A stretch of 60,520 nt of DNA from Vibrio sp. 10N.261.55.A7 (GCF_002877365.1 NZ_MCWZ01000304.1:1-60520), one strand, 5' to 3'; shown: positions 35,343 through 45,427, counted from the first letter of the stretch. Program-made: numbers and translations. Notes: a model not told the origin generated them from the sequence alone.

Positions 35343-36770
35343 GTGCAGATCTGGCTCTATTTACATTTCCCAAACCTCCAATTAGACGCGCTTTTTTCCC
35401 AGCACGCCGATCTGCCTTTGGTTATCGTCGACACGAAGAAGCACCAGATCGTGCAACTCAACTCAAAAGCCGAAGAACACGGCATCAAATTTGGGATGGG
35501 TCTGGGTAGCGCCGCGGCTCTGTGCTCCAACTTGCAGGTGCACGCTTATGATGATCACACTGAACAGCAGACCTTAACCAACATTGCGCAGTGGCTCTAC
35601 TTAAAAACCTCAGATATTACGCTTTATCCTCCTCAAGGGATCCTGCTCAAAATCACCAATATGCTCTCTCTTTATCAAAACTTAGAGTGTTATTGGCAAG
35701 CCACACATCAGCATCTTGACAAGCTCAACCTTCGCTATCAATTTTCAACGGGACTCTCTCCTTATTCAGCGATGTTACTGGCAAAATCGGCGAAAAACAG
35801 GATTTTTAGCAGCAAAGAGTCGATACTTTCTGAAATCCACTTACTTCCTCTCAGTATCAGTGAGCTTGATCAAAAGCAGGTAGAGCAACTCAGTCGTATT
35901 GGCATTAACACATTCCAAGAGCTGCTTGCTCTGCCGATGCAAGAGCTCGCCAAGCGGTTTAATATTGATTTGGTCAACTACGTGGGGCGCTTGCTTGGGC
36001 AATTTAAACACCCAGTGATCTTGTATCACCCCCCAGAATCCTTCAGGAGCTACCTAGAGCTACTGTTTGATATAGATAACGTACAGTGGTTAGAAAAACC
36101 ACTGATGAAGCTCCTCAGGCAGTTAGAGCTGTTTTTAACACTACGTAATCAGGTCGCGTATGAACTGCGTCTAACGCTTCACCTCCGTGATCATGATGAC
36201 CAAGCGATCATGTTTACTTCCGCAGCGGGCGATTACCTAGAAAGCAAATGGACAACATTGTGTCGATTGTCTTTGGAGTCAATCACACTCAACGCGCCAA
36301 TTCATGGCATCACACTGAGCATTGCTCGGGGTGGAGAGCGTCAAAGCACGACCCAAGATATTTTCTGTGGCACCAAAGGCCAACAGACAGAACCAGAGCT
36401 GCTCTCTTTACTGCAAGCGAAATTAGGAAAAGAGAGGGTATGTAAAATGTCTAAAACCGATGATCCAAGACCTGAAAAGTCTACCCTGCTCTACAATCCG
36501 AGCCAATACAAGTCAGGGAAATACACCGAAACAAAGCGGATCAGCCACAACACAGAGCCAAGGCTTCGACCGTCGTTGATGTTTCCAACCCCACAGCCGC
36601 TGACCGAGAAAGTCTCTATCATCAATGGGCCAGAGCGTATCGTAACAGGATGGTGGGATGGCGATGACATGGCCCGAGATTACTTCATAGCCCGCAGTAA
36701 TGAAGGACGCTGGATATGGGTCTTTCGCGATCAACAAAAACGTTGGTATTCACATGGCCAATTCAGTTAG
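35343..36770 (+). CDS. imuB: ImuB, catalytically inactive Y-family polymerase-like protein
   Basis: 475 aa with a GTG start 3 bp after imuA. The N-terminus IWLYLHFPNLQLDALF aligns with Y-family polymerases but lacks the DxD-type carboxylates used for catalysis, as expected for ImuB. The little-finger/hub region and a C-terminal tail (WWDGDDMARDYFIARSNEGRWIWVFRD) are typical. ImuB is the scaffold that connects the beta clamp, ImuA and DnaE2. The frame runs without interruption to the dnaE2 gene, 12 bp on. Confidence 0.93.
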   Translation: MQIWLYLHFPNLQLDALFSQHADLPLVIVDTKKHQIVQLNSKAEEHGIKFGMGLGSAAALCSNLQVHAYDDHTEQQTLTNIAQWLYLKTSDITLYPPQGILLKITNMLSLYQNLECYWQATHQHLDKLNLRYQFSTGLSPYSAMLLAKSAKNRIFSSKESILSEIHLLPLSISELDQKQVEQLSRIGINTFQELLALPMQELAKRFNIDLVNYVGRLLGQFKHPVILYHPPESFRSYLELLFDIDNVQWLEKPLMKLLRQLELFLTLRNQVAYELRLTLHLRDHDDQAIMFTSAAGDYLESKWTTLCRLSLESITLNAPIHGITLSIARGGERQSTTQDIFCGTKGQQTEPELLSLLQAKLGKERVCKMSKTDDPRPEKSTLLYNPSQYKSGKYTETKRISHNTEPRLRPSLMFPTPQPLTEKVSIINGPERIVTGWWDGDDMARDYFIARSNEGRWIWVFRDQQKRWYSHGQFS

Positions 36771-36782
36771 CCGAGTCGTGCG

Positions 36783-39700
36783 ATGAGATACGCAGAGCTT
36801 TTTTGTCAGAGCAATTTCTCTTTTCTAACGGGCGCTTCACATGCTGAAGAGCTTGTGATTCAGGCTGATTTTTTACGCTATCAAGCCATTGCAATCACCG
36901 ATGAGTGCTCGGTTGCGGGCGTAGTCAGAGCCCATACGGCCATCAAAGACCACCAACTGGCCATTCAGCAAATCATCGGCAGCATGTTTTGGTTAAATGC
37001 CGATTGCCAATTAGTGCTGCTTTGCCCAAGTAGAGAAGCTTACGCAGAGTTGTGCCGAATCATTACCAATGCCAGAAGACGGGCGAGCAAGGGAGAATAT
37101 CAACTCTCTGAATGGGATATTATGTCTGTGCAGCATTGTCTTATACTCTGGCTCCCTTGCCACAGAAAAACGGATCATCATTGGGGAAACTGGTTAAGCC
37201 AGCATCACTCGCATCGATTGTGGTTAGGACTTCAACGTCACCTCAAGTCCAATGATAAAGAGTACATCGCGCACTGTGAAACTCTCGCCACAGAGTTTCA
37301 TCTGCCTATTACTGCCTGCGGTGGTGTACTCATGCATAACGCAACCCGACTCCCCCTTCAGCACACACTCACTGCGATTAAACACGGCAAAACATTAGAT
37401 GCCATTGGTCAACACATGTTAACCAATGCTGAAACCGCGCTTCGCAGTCAAGAGAAAATTGCAAAGCTGTTTCAACCACAGTGGATCGCAGAGAGCCATC
37501 ACATTGCCGAGCGGTGTGATTTTCAGCTAGATTCACTACGATACGAATACCCTAGCGAACTCATTCCTGACCAACTCACACCCATTAGCTATCTGCGTCA
37601 TCTTACAGAACAAGGCAAGAAACGCCGCTTTCCTAATGGCGTGCCTAACGATATCGCTCAAACTATAGAAAAAGAGCTGATACTTATCGAGCAACTTGAT
37701 TACGCCTTCTTCTTTCTCACCATTCATGACATTGTGATGTTTGCGAAAAGGCAACGTATTCTCTATCAAGGCCGTGGCTCTGCGGCGAATTCCGTCGTTT
37801 GTTACTGCCTAGAGATAACCTCCGTGGATCCAAGACAAGTCTCTGTCTTGTTCGAGCGTTTCATCAGTAAAGAGCGCAATGAACCACCCGATATTGATGT
37901 CGACTTTGAGCACGAACGGCGAGAAGAGGTCATTCAATACATCTATAAGAAGTATGGGCGTGAACGCGCAGCCCTTGCCGCTTCTGTTATTTCCTACCGC
38001 TTTAAAAGTGCACTTAGGGATGTCGGTAAAACACTGGGGATCAATGAAACTCAACTCGATTTTTTCATCAAGAATGTGAATCGTCGTGATAGGCAGTTAG
38101 GTTGGCAAGCTCAGTTAGTTGAGTTGGGCTTGAAACCTGACTCTCTCAAAGGTGAGCAGTTTATCTCACTCGTCAATGAGATCATCGGCTTTCCTCGCCA
38201 CCTTTCTCAACATGTCGGGGGATTTGTTATCTCTTCTGGCCCTTTGTATGAACTGGTCCCTGTTGAGAATGCTGCGATGGAAGATCGCACGGTCATTCAG
38301 TGGGACAAAGACGACTTAGAAAGTCTGGGCCTATTGAAAGTGGATGTTTTGGCCTTAGGCATGCTGACCGCGATTCGTAAATGCTTCTCGTTGGTAGAGC
38401 AGCATCATGGCCGTACTTTGAGCATTGCCGATATCACCCGAGGGGCCGACGACCCAGATGTTTATCGTATGATTCAACAAGCCGACACGATTGGCGTTTT
38501 TCAAATTGAATCACGTGCACAGATGAGTATGCTGCCGCGGCTTAAGCCCAAATGTTATTACGATCTAGTGATTCAAATTGCGATTGTACGCCCTGGCCCG
38601 ATTCAGGGAGACATGGTGCATCCATTCTTAAAGCGGCGGGATGGGATCGACCCCGTATCCTACCCCTCAACAGAGGTAGAAGCCGTTCTTTCTCGCACCA
38701 TGGGCGTGCCTATTTTCCAAGAGCAAGTGATCAAGTTAGCCATGGTTGCGGCAGGCTTTAGTGGTGGTGAAGCCGATCAGCTTCGCCGAGCAATGGCCTC
38801 CTGGAAAAAGAGCGGAGACTTAATCAAATTTAAGCACAAGCTCATCGATGGCATGCTTTCTCGCGGCTACGAGAGAGAGTTTGCCGAGCGTATCTTTGAT
38901 CAAATTTGCGGCTTCGGTGAGTATGGGTTCCCGGAAAGTCATTCCGCCTCATTTGCGGTCTTAGCCTATTGTTCCGCATGGCTTAAATACTACTATCCAG
39001 AAGCATTTTATACGTCATTACTGAACAGTTTACCCATGGGTTTCTACAGCTCAGCTCAGCTGGTGCAAGACGCTAAGCGGCATAACATCAGGATATTACC
39101 AGTGTGCGTCAACTATTCTGATTACCAACATCAGGTTGTTCACTGCGACTCAGGGCTCGCGATTCGTCTTGGTTTACGGCAGATAAAGGGCGCAAGCCAT
39201 GACGGAATGATGCAATTGCTGAAAGCAAGGCCAGCAACCGGCTATCAACATACCCATCAACTTCAGCATATCGGTCTCAACAAAAAAGACCTAGAACGAT
39301 TGGCCTCAGCCGATGCCATGCATGAGTTTGCCCATAATCGCTACCAGACTCGTTGGAGCATGATGAACTCAATCACTGACTTACCGTTATTTCAGAATAT
39401 GGATGAGCTCAATGAAAAACCACTATCAGGCCCAAGTGCCATGCAAACCCTCGCTGAAGATTACACCTCCACAGGGCTTTCTCTTACCCAACACCCCATC
39501 ACCCTACTTGATAATGCCAACTGGCTTGGAACCTTTACTCGGCAGAGAGAGCTGCGAACAAAAGCCCACCAATCAATGGTCACGGTAGTGGGTGTCGTCA
39601 CGGGGAGACAGTCTCCAGGCACGGCGGCTGGCGTCACTTTCTTCACTCTAGAAGATGACACCGGCAACATTAACGTCGTGGTTTGGCAGGCAACAGCAAG

Positions 39701-39854
39701 AGCTCAAAAACAAGCCTACCTGACGTCAAAAGTGTTAATGGTCAAAGGGATATTAGAGCGTGAGGGAGAGGTCACCCATATTATTGCCGGACGGCTAATT
39801 GATTTAACCGATCATTTAGAGCGCTTAGAGACGAAATCTCGAGATTTTCATTAG
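36783..39854 (+). CDS. dnaE2: Error-prone DNA polymerase DnaE2 (ImuC)
   Basis: 1023 aa C-family polymerase, the length of DnaE2 rather than replicative DnaE (~1160 aa). N-terminal PHP domain starts YAELFCQSNFSFLTGAS; the palm has GRGSAANSVVCYCL and PPDIDVDFEHERREEV, the acidic catalytic residues; the C-terminal OB segment VVGVVTGRQSPGTAAGVTFFTLEDDTG precedes the typical SRDFH end. It performs translesion synthesis after SOS induction. The stop codon TAG is formed by a TA target site plus the first base of a MITE-like element; without the element, flanking DNA would also give TAG. Confidence 0.95.
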   Translation: MRYAELFCQSNFSFLTGASHAEELVIQADFLRYQAIAITDECSVAGVVRAHTAIKDHQLAIQQIIGSMFWLNADCQLVLLCPSREAYAELCRIITNARRRASKGEYQLSEWDIMSVQHCLILWLPCHRKTDHHWGNWLSQHHSHRLWLGLQRHLKSNDKEYIAHCETLATEFHLPITACGGVLMHNATRLPLQHTLTAIKHGKTLDAIGQHMLTNAETALRSQEKIAKLFQPQWIAESHHIAERCDFQLDSLRYEYPSELIPDQLTPISYLRHLTEQGKKRRFPNGVPNDIAQTIEKELILIEQLDYAFFFLTIHDIVMFAKRQRILYQGRGSAANSVVCYCLEITSVDPRQVSVLFERFISKERNEPPDIDVDFEHERREEVIQYIYKKYGRERAALAASVISYRFKSALRDVGKTLGINETQLDFFIKNVNRRDRQLGWQAQLVELGLKPDSLKGEQFISLVNEIIGFPRHLSQHVGGFVISSGPLYELVPVENAAMEDRTVIQWDKDDLESLGLLKVDVLALGMLTAIRKCFSLVEQHHGRTLSIADITRGADDPDVYRMIQQADTIGVFQIESRAQMSMLPRLKPKCYYDLVIQIAIVRPGPIQGDMVHPFLKRRDGIDPVSYPSTEVEAVLSRTMGVPIFQEQVIKLAMVAAGFSGGEADQLRRAMASWKKSGDLIKFKHKLIDGMLSRGYEREFAERIFDQICGFGEYGFPESHSASFAVLAYCSAWLKYYYPEAFYTSLLNSLPMGFYSSAQLVQDAKRHNIRILPVCVNYSDYQHQVVHCDSGLAIRLGLRQIKGASHDGMMQLLKARPATGYQHTHQLQHIGLNKKDLERLASADAMHEFAHNRYQTRWSMMNSITDLPLFQNMDELNEKPLSGPSAMQTLAEDYTSTGLSLTQHPITLLDNANWLGTFTRQRELRTKAHQSMVTVVGVVTGRQSPGTAAGVTFFTLEDDTGNINVVVWQATARAQKQAYLTSKVLMVKGILEREGEVTHIIAGRLIDLTDHLERLETKSRDFH

Positions 39855-40116
39855 GATCTGTTGAACTTTCGAGCTGATTTTTGCAGCAGTTTGTGGTTAA
39901 TTTATACAAGGCAGAGGCTTTGAGGTGTAATGTGCTACATAAGAAGCCGATAACGCGGTAGAAATAAGCCACAAACGCTGCCCGAAGGGTTCGGCTAAAA
40001 TCGTTTTATCCTTTGTTAATGAGTATTTGCTTAGAATGACTAGGCTACACACTCATTGCCTCGCCTAAAACGATTTTATCTCGAACAAAACTTAACCACG
40101 AAAGATCAACAGACCC
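39854..40116. mobile_element. MITE-like element with TA target duplication
   Basis: Terminal inverted repeats GGATCTGTTGAACTTTCG (left) and GGGTCTGTTGATCTTTCG (right, reverse complement) match at 16 of 18 bases and are flanked by TA on both sides (39852-39853, 40117-40118). The inside has a CCGAAGGGTTCGG hairpin and two related AAAATCGTTTTA / AAAACGATTTTA segments but no transposase gene. It fills almost the whole gap between dnaE2 and cheV. A TA duplication would suit an IS630/mariner-type transposase; family not verified. Confidence 0.7.
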
Positions 40117-40140
40117 TAGCAATCAACGCCTTTTAGACAC

Positions 40141-40165
40141 AAAAATAGGGAGCGAACTCCCTATT
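40141..40165 (-). terminator. Terminator of cheV
   Basis: AATAGGGAG and CTCCCTATT (perfect 9-bp stem, 4-nt loop) followed on the minus strand by TTTTTG. Confidence 0.85.
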
Positions 40166-40211
40166 CTACACATCACTTTATGTTCTCAACATCATTCACT
40201 GCCACTACAAA

Positions 40212-41159
40212 TCAGCTAGACAGTAAAGAGCGCAATCTGTCTTGCGCGACTTGAACTAAAAGGTCTGGCTGAAATTTAGAAATAAATCGATCGCATCCCA
40301 CTTTCTCAACCATGGCTTCATTAAAGTTTCCACTTAGGGAAGTATTCAATGTGATATACAAATCTTTCATTCGTGGGTCATTGCGAACCTCAAACGTCAA
40401 TTTATAGCCATCCATTTCAGGCATTTCCGCATCGGTTATCATCAACAACAACTCGGAATTGATGTCTTTCCCTTCATCACACCACGACTTCAGTAAATTA
40501 AGGGCTTCAAGGCCATCGCTACACTCAATGATGTTCAGCCCAAGCTGAGAGAGCGTGCCTTTAACCTGGTTTCTTGCTGTCGAGGAGTCATCAACAATAA
40601 GAACGTTGCGACCAATCATCTGTGTTGACAAATCTTCGTCCAGAACCCCTTCCGAAATAGAAACATCATAATCAATGATTTCAGCCAACACCTTCTCAAC
40701 ATCAATAATTTCAACGATATGCGATTGGTCTTCTTCTTTAATATGCGTAATTGCCGTCAGGTAATTCGCCCTACCCGCTGTTTTGGGTGGTGGCTGAATC
40801 TCTGTCCATGCCGTGTTGATAATGTTTCTAACCTGACCAACTAAGAACCCCTGTGTCGAGCGGTTATATTCAGTGATGATCAAGTTTTGCTCTTCTGCTT
40901 CACCTCGAACGGGTGGAAAACCAATCGCACTGCGAAGATCAATGACAGGAACCGACTCTCCCCTTAGGGAAGCAACGCCCGTAATGTTGTAGTGAGAGCC
41001 CGGCATTTTTGTCAATACAGGGACCTTAAGTACTTCTTTAACCTTAAACACGTTAATAGCAAAAATCTGACGGCTATTTAAGCTGAACAACAGCAACTCA
41101 AGACGGTTCTCACCGACAAGGTTTGTTCTTTGGTCAACTGAATTTAGAACTCCGGACAT
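40212..41159 (-). CDS. cheV: Chemotaxis coupling protein CheV
   Basis: 315 aa from ATG 41159 (MSGVLNSVDQRTNLVGENR, the conserved CheV start); the frame extends 25 codons further without support. N-terminal CheW-like domain (~1-165: QIFAINVFKVKEVL, GVASLRGESVPVIDLRSAI) and C-terminal receiver with acidic pocket LIVDDSSTARNQ and phospho-acceptor Asp in LLMITDAEMPEMDG. It couples chemoreceptors to CheA and is tuned by phosphorylation. Monocistronic. Confidence 0.96.
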   Translation of the reverse strand: MSGVLNSVDQRTNLVGENRLELLLFSLNSRQIFAINVFKVKEVLKVPVLTKMPGSHYNITGVASLRGESVPVIDLRSAIGFPPVRGEAEEQNLIITEYNRSTQGFLVGQVRNIINTAWTEIQPPPKTAGRANYLTAITHIKEEDQSHIVEIIDVEKVLAEIIDYDVSISEGVLDEDLSTQMIGRNVLIVDDSSTARNQVKGTLSQLGLNIIECSDGLEALNLLKSWCDEGKDINSELLLMITDAEMPEMDGYKLTFEVRNDPRMKDLYITLNTSLSGNFNEAMVEKVGCDRFISKFQPDLLVQVAQDRLRSLLSS

Positions 41160-41281
41160 AGAATCTCTCGGGATTGGTGGCCTATAAATAACATAGTCCA
41201 TAGTAAGAGGCTTAGACAAAAAATAAACCCACATAACAGACTTGTCACGTGGGTTCTTCTTAATGCGTTACATAGCGCGTA

Positions 41282-42499
41282 TTAGCCTTCAATAACTTTC
41301 ATCAATAGCAGGCCATCAAAAAGGGCTTGTTTCACCAACGCTGCGCCGGGCATCGTCGCTTGCTTGTAAAATCGTGATTCTACGAGCTCGAGATCATGAT
41401 GATACACCGGTAAGCTTTGCTCTTTAATGCAGTTTGAAATCTGAGGGTACAAGACATCTTTCGCCTGATTGATCACGCCACCGATGAGGATTTTTTCTGG
41501 ATTAAATAGGTTAATCACAATGGCAATCGCCGCCCCTAAATAACGGCCGAGTTTTTCAATCACATCAACGGCAAGAGGATCGCCATTCGCCGCAGCAGAA
41601 CATATTGACTCAATTGTCATTTCTTCTAGCGAGCTCAGAGAGGATTCTTCACCATTTTCGATACGTCGAACCACTTCTTCTCGAATCGCTTGAGAGCTTG
41701 CTACGGTTTCAAGACACCCACGGTTGCCGCAATGACACTGTTTGCCATTCGGGTCGATTTGAATATGCCCCAACTCACCAATGTTACCGTGACGACCTTG
41801 TAGCACTCGGCCATCCAAGATAATCCCTGCGCCTAAGCCATGGTGAATGGAAATCAAAACAGAGTTATCGTTGTCTTGAGAATGACCAAACAGTTTTTCA
41901 GCGAGTGCCCAAGCACGTGTATCATTCGCCACGAAAACCGGCAGTCCTGTTGCTTTATAGATCTCAGGGCCTAACGCCAAATCCTTCACATTATAGTGAG
42001 GCATTTGCAACACGATACCATCTTCAGAGTTCACCAAGCCAGGTAGCGTAATCGCAATACTGGTGACCCTATCGAGCTGCTCAGAATAGGTTTGGAAAAA
42101 CTCGTCTATCTCATGGAGCAGTCGAGCAAGCACATCGTCCTGATCCAGTTCATGAATATCAATTTTGGTATCAATGAGAACATCACCACCTAGTTCGTGC
42201 AAAGCAATGGTCAAGTAACCTCGCCCTAGACGCATAGATAGGAATTGCCAACCTTGATTATTCACTTGTAAACCGACAGCAGGTCTTCCTCGGCTGGTCG
42301 ACTCTTGCACGGTGGTTTCATGAATAAGATGTGACTCTATTAACTCACGAGTAATTTTAGTAATACTTGCAGGTGCAAGCGCACTCTCTTTCGAAAGATC
42401 GATTCGAGATATAGGACCTTTCTGGTCTATGAGTTTATAGACTCGACCAGCATTGACTTGCTTAATATGATCAATGTGACCGGGTTGGGCCATGTACAT
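41282..42499 (-). CDS. mlc: Mlc, ROK-family glucose-responsive repressor
   Basis: 405 aa from ATG 42499, which has GGAG 6 nt upstream; E. coli Mlc is 406 aa. N-terminal helix-turn-helix block QPGHIDHIKQVNAGRVYKLIDQ with ISRIDLSKESALAPASITKI, then the ROK domain with HHGLGAGIILDG, GELGHIQIDPNGKQCHCGNRGCLE (zinc site). Mlc represses ptsG and other sugar genes and is sequestered by dephosphorylated PtsG; ptsG lies ~6.4 kb away in this window. Two similar palindromes lie between mlc and divergent pykA, suggesting self-regulation. Confidence 0.93.
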   Translation of the reverse strand: MYMAQPGHIDHIKQVNAGRVYKLIDQKGPISRIDLSKESALAPASITKITRELIESHLIHETTVQESTSRGRPAVGLQVNNQGWQFLSMRLGRGYLTIALHELGGDVLIDTKIDIHELDQDDVLARLLHEIDEFFQTYSEQLDRVTSIAITLPGLVNSEDGIVLQMPHYNVKDLALGPEIYKATGLPVFVANDTRAWALAEKLFGHSQDNDNSVLISIHHGLGAGIILDGRVLQGRHGNIGELGHIQIDPNGKQCHCGNRGCLETVASSQAIREEVVRRIENGEESSLSSLEEMTIESICSAAANGDPLAVDVIEKLGRYLGAAIAIVINLFNPEKILIGGVINQAKDVLYPQISNCIKEQSLPVYHHDLELVESRFYKQATMPGAALVKQALFDGLLLMKVIEG

Positions 42500-42534
42500 G
42501 ATGTACTCCAAAATTCAACAACATATTAATTTTT

Positions 42535-42550
42535 TTACTTTGCGAAGTAA
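42535..42550. promoter_or_regulatory. Candidate Mlc operator, mlc-proximal
   Basis: TTACTTTGCGAAGTAA: arms TTACTT and AAGTAA around TGCG. It lies ~36 bp upstream of the mlc start codon and shares GCGAAGTAATTGT with the site at 42653. Confidence 0.45.
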
Positions 42551-42652
42551 TTGTGAAGTGCTTTGATAGTTTGCCGTGACAGGTATCACGTAGAAAGATT
42601 CATCTTTGCGGAATATGTCGAATTGTTACGGATTTATCATTCAGCACTTTTT

Positions 42653-42668
42653 TAACTCCGCGAAGTAA
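42653..42668. promoter_or_regulatory. Candidate Mlc operator, pykA-proximal
   Basis: TAACTCCGCGAAGTAA, related to the site 118 bp to its left (shared right half GCGAAGTAATTGT and a T run before it). It lies ~92 bp upstream of pykA. Confidence 0.4.
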
Positions 42669-42760
42669 TTGTTGGTATGACACGGAATAGGAATGATAAG
42701 TCAGCCAAATTGCAAACACCGCATATACTTAAGTAGCTAAGTGTAATTTAGGAGAACAGG

Positions 42761-44206
42761 ATGACCCCAGCGACACGAAGAACAAAGATCGTTACAACCC
42801 TTGGCCCTTCCACAGATAAAGATGACAACTTACTCGAGATAATAAAAGCAGGTGCAAACGTTGTCCGCATGAATTTTTCGCATGGTACAGCAGAAGATCA
42901 TAAAAATCGAGCAGCTCAGGTTAGAGCAATCGCCGCCAAGCTCGGAATTCATATTGCTGTACTCGGTGACTTGCAAGGGCCAAAAATCCGAGTTTCAACG
43001 TTCAAAGAAGGCAAAGTGACACTCGAAGAAGGCGACCGTTTTACTCTAGACAGTGACCTAGGCTTGGGTGAAGGAGACAAAGAGTCGGTGGGCCTTGATT
43101 ACAAAGAGCTCCCTGAAGACGTCGTACCGAATGATATTTTGCTTCTTGACGATGGTCGCGTACAACTCAAAGTGGTCGCCGTTGACGGGAACAAGGTTCA
43201 CACAACCGTTGTTATCGGTGGTCCGCTATCAAACAATAAAGGGATCAACAAAAAAGGTGGCGGACTCTCAGCTGATGCTCTCACCGAAAAAGACAAGAAA
43301 GACATACTTCTCGCGGCAGAGTTAAAAGTGGATTACCTCGCGGTCTCTTTCCCAAGAAATGGGGAAGACATGAAATACGCGAGACGACTGGCAAGAGATG
43401 CTGGGTTAGAAGCCAACTTAGTCGCTAAAGTTGAACGTGCTGAAACTGTCGCCACCGTAGAGAACATTGATGACATTATAATGGCATCAGATACCGTCAT
43501 GGTCGCACGTGGAGACCTTGGTGTAGAAATAGGTGACCCAGAACTGGTTGGAGTACAAAAACAGCTTATACAGCGTGCTAGGGCGCTTAACCGCACCGTC
43601 ATAACAGCCACACAAATGATGGAATCAATGATCAACGCCCCTATGCCAACCCGTGCAGAAGTGATGGATGTTGCGAATGCAGTATTAGATGGCACTGATG
43701 CGGTCATGCTATCGGGTGAAACCGCCGCAGGGTCTTACCCAGTAGAAACCGTGAAATCGATGGCTGAAGTCTGTGTTGGTGCGGAAAAAAAAGCCCTCGA
43801 AAACACCTCCAGCTATCGTATTGATCGAACTTTTGCGACCGCAGAAGAAACCATCTCTATGGCCACGATATACTCGGCTAACCATATGGAAGGCATTAAA
43901 GGCATGATTGCCCTAACCGAATCAGGGCGAACTGCGTTGATGATGTCGCGATTAAACTCCGGACTCCCTATTTTTGCACTTTCCAGAAATGAGGGGACAC
44001 TTAATCGATGCAGCCTCTATCGTGGCGTTACCCCACTCTATTTTGATACATCAAAAGAAACAGGGGTAGATATCGCCATTGATGCTCTGAACTCTCTAAA
44101 GGAGAGGAAACTAGTCGAGTTTGGTGACATCCTCATTATGACTCAGGGCGATATTATGGATGTCGCAGGCTCAACCAACTGCTTAAGAATCTTACCCGTG
44201 ACCTAA
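42761..44206 (+). CDS. pykA: Pyruvate kinase (PykA type)
   Basis: 481 aa, closest in layout to E. coli PykA (480 aa): [42 protein letters not shown], the catalytic region [17 protein letters not shown], and [11 protein letters not shown] through [27 protein letters not shown]. It makes pyruvate and ATP from phosphoenolpyruvate. AGGAGA precedes ATG 42761. It is divergent from mlc with shared palindromic sites, so joint sugar-responsive control is plausible. Confidence 0.96.
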   Translation: MTPATRRTKIVTTLGPSTDKDDNLLEIIKAGANVVRMNFSHGTAEDHKNRAAQVRAIAAKLGIHIAVLGDLQGPKIRVSTFKEGKVTLEEGDRFTLDSDLGLGEGDKESVGLDYKELPEDVVPNDILLLDDGRVQLKVVAVDGNKVHTTVVIGGPLSNNKGINKKGGGLSADALTEKDKKDILLAAELKVDYLAVSFPRNGEDMKYARRLARDAGLEANLVAKVERAETVATVENIDDIIMASDTVMVARGDLGVEIGDPELVGVQKQLIQRARALNRTVITATQMMESMINAPMPTRAEVMDVANAVLDGTDAVMLSGETAAGSYPVETVKSMAEVCVGAEKKALENTSSYRIDRTFATAEETISMATIYSANHMEGIKGMIALTESGRTALMMSRLNSGLPIFALSRNEGTLNRCSLYRGVTPLYFDTSKETGVDIAIDALNSLKERKLVEFGDILIMTQGDIMDVAGSTNCLRILPVT

Positions 44207-44227
44207 AAAGCAGCCAAAAAAGAGCGT

Positions 44228-45415
44228 TTATAGCTCATCCACCTCAGAATAGGGAGGCTCATTTAGCGAGCCTCTCTGACCAACTGCTTCGCTTTTTACG
44301 CTGGAGTACGTTCGAATGAACTGCTCACCAGCATCAAGCCCTAACTGATAATCATGAAGAAGATCGTCTTTATCACTCATTAAAGACTTAGATTTCAGTG
44401 GGCTGTCTGGCTTAATTTGAACGATAAAACAGTCATCTGGCGGATGATGTAGGAAATCTTGCGTTAATGAGTATGTCTGGTAATGCGCCATCAACATATC
44501 AGCCAAACCAGAGTCAAACTTGTCGCCAATGAGGTGACTTAATCGATAAATGTCATCGGCACCAAATAACCAACGCCCACCATTAATCGACTCCAAATGT
44601 TGATGACCCAATTTCTGTTGTTTCGATTTCACGACTTGTTGCTGGAAGAAACCATTCCAGTCCAGTTTCCACTGACCTAATTTCTCTTGCCACTGCTCTT
44701 GAATCGTATTCAGAGACTCCCGGTACCACTCCACATCACTCGGTATATTTTGCGCATCCACTTCCGTTTCAATATCTGCGCCCTCGGTTCGAATGACAAC
44801 AATGCAGCGAGCTTCATTTCGCCATGCCTGTTGAACTGGAATGGCCGCTGAAACGCCACCATCCACATACCCTTGCCCATCAATCTCAACGTCAGAGGGA
44901 TACAAGCGTGGAATGGCACAAGTTGCGACCATCACCTTGTACCAGTCTTCTTCCAAAAGAGGTAAATAGTGATCGTGTAATGTCGAACCATGAGTCACCG
45001 CCGCAAAGGCTTTTCTTTGCCCTAGCACTCTTCTTCCCATATCAATATCTAACTTGTAAGGCGGGCGACAAATGGTGTCTAGCGCCCATTCAATACCGAG
45101 GTATTGCTTGCGGCGAATGTAATGGAAAAGATGGAAGAAGCGGTCATCGGTGGTCAGGTCGATGAGGAAGGAATGGCCTAAGCCAGACTGGCGACAAAGA
45201 AACGCGCATAAATTTAATGCACCTGCAGAGGTACCATAAAATTCATCAAAGGGGTCAAATTGTTTCGCGAGAAAAGCATCTAGAACGCCGGCAGTAAAAA
45301 TACTCCGTTGTCCACCACCTTGCGCAACGAGTGCGTGCTTTCCGAATATGTACTGAGAGAGACGATGCCTATCAACTTGGCTTGATAGATTGGTGACTAA
45401 ACCACAATTTCTCAT
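44228..45415 (-). CDS. Patatin-like phospholipase (YjjU family)
   Basis: 395 aa. Patatin features: oxyanion loop AQGGGQRSIFTAGVLDAF, nucleophile elbow FYGTSAGALNL (GxSxG) and the catalytic Asp in YVDGGVSAAIP (DGG). The C-terminal half carries the conserved YKLGLDAGEQ-like segment (YQLGLDAGEQFIRTY). It resembles E. coli YjjU, a cytoplasmic serine acyl hydrolase of unclear physiological substrate. Convergent with pykA (21 bp gap). Confidence 0.88.
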   Translation of the reverse strand: MRNCGLVTNLSSQVDRHRLSQYIFGKHALVAQGGGQRSIFTAGVLDAFLAKQFDPFDEFYGTSAGALNLCAFLCRQSGLGHSFLIDLTTDDRFFHLFHYIRRKQYLGIEWALDTICRPPYKLDIDMGRRVLGQRKAFAAVTHGSTLHDHYLPLLEEDWYKVMVATCAIPRLYPSDVEIDGQGYVDGGVSAAIPVQQAWRNEARCIVVIRTEGADIETEVDAQNIPSDVEWYRESLNTIQEQWQEKLGQWKLDWNGFFQQQVVKSKQQKLGHQHLESINGGRWLFGADDIYRLSHLIGDKFDSGLADMLMAHYQTYSLTQDFLHHPPDDCFIVQIKPDSPLKSKSLMSDKDDLLHDYQLGLDAGEQFIRTYSSVKSEAVGQRGSLNEPPYSEVDEL

Positions 45416-45427
45416 AGAGACACCCCA

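Noticed and set aside
39781..39972. Minus-strand 63-aa ORF overlapping the dnaE2 end
   Set aside because: It reads through the MITE-like element into dnaE2 and is explained by the element's sequence.
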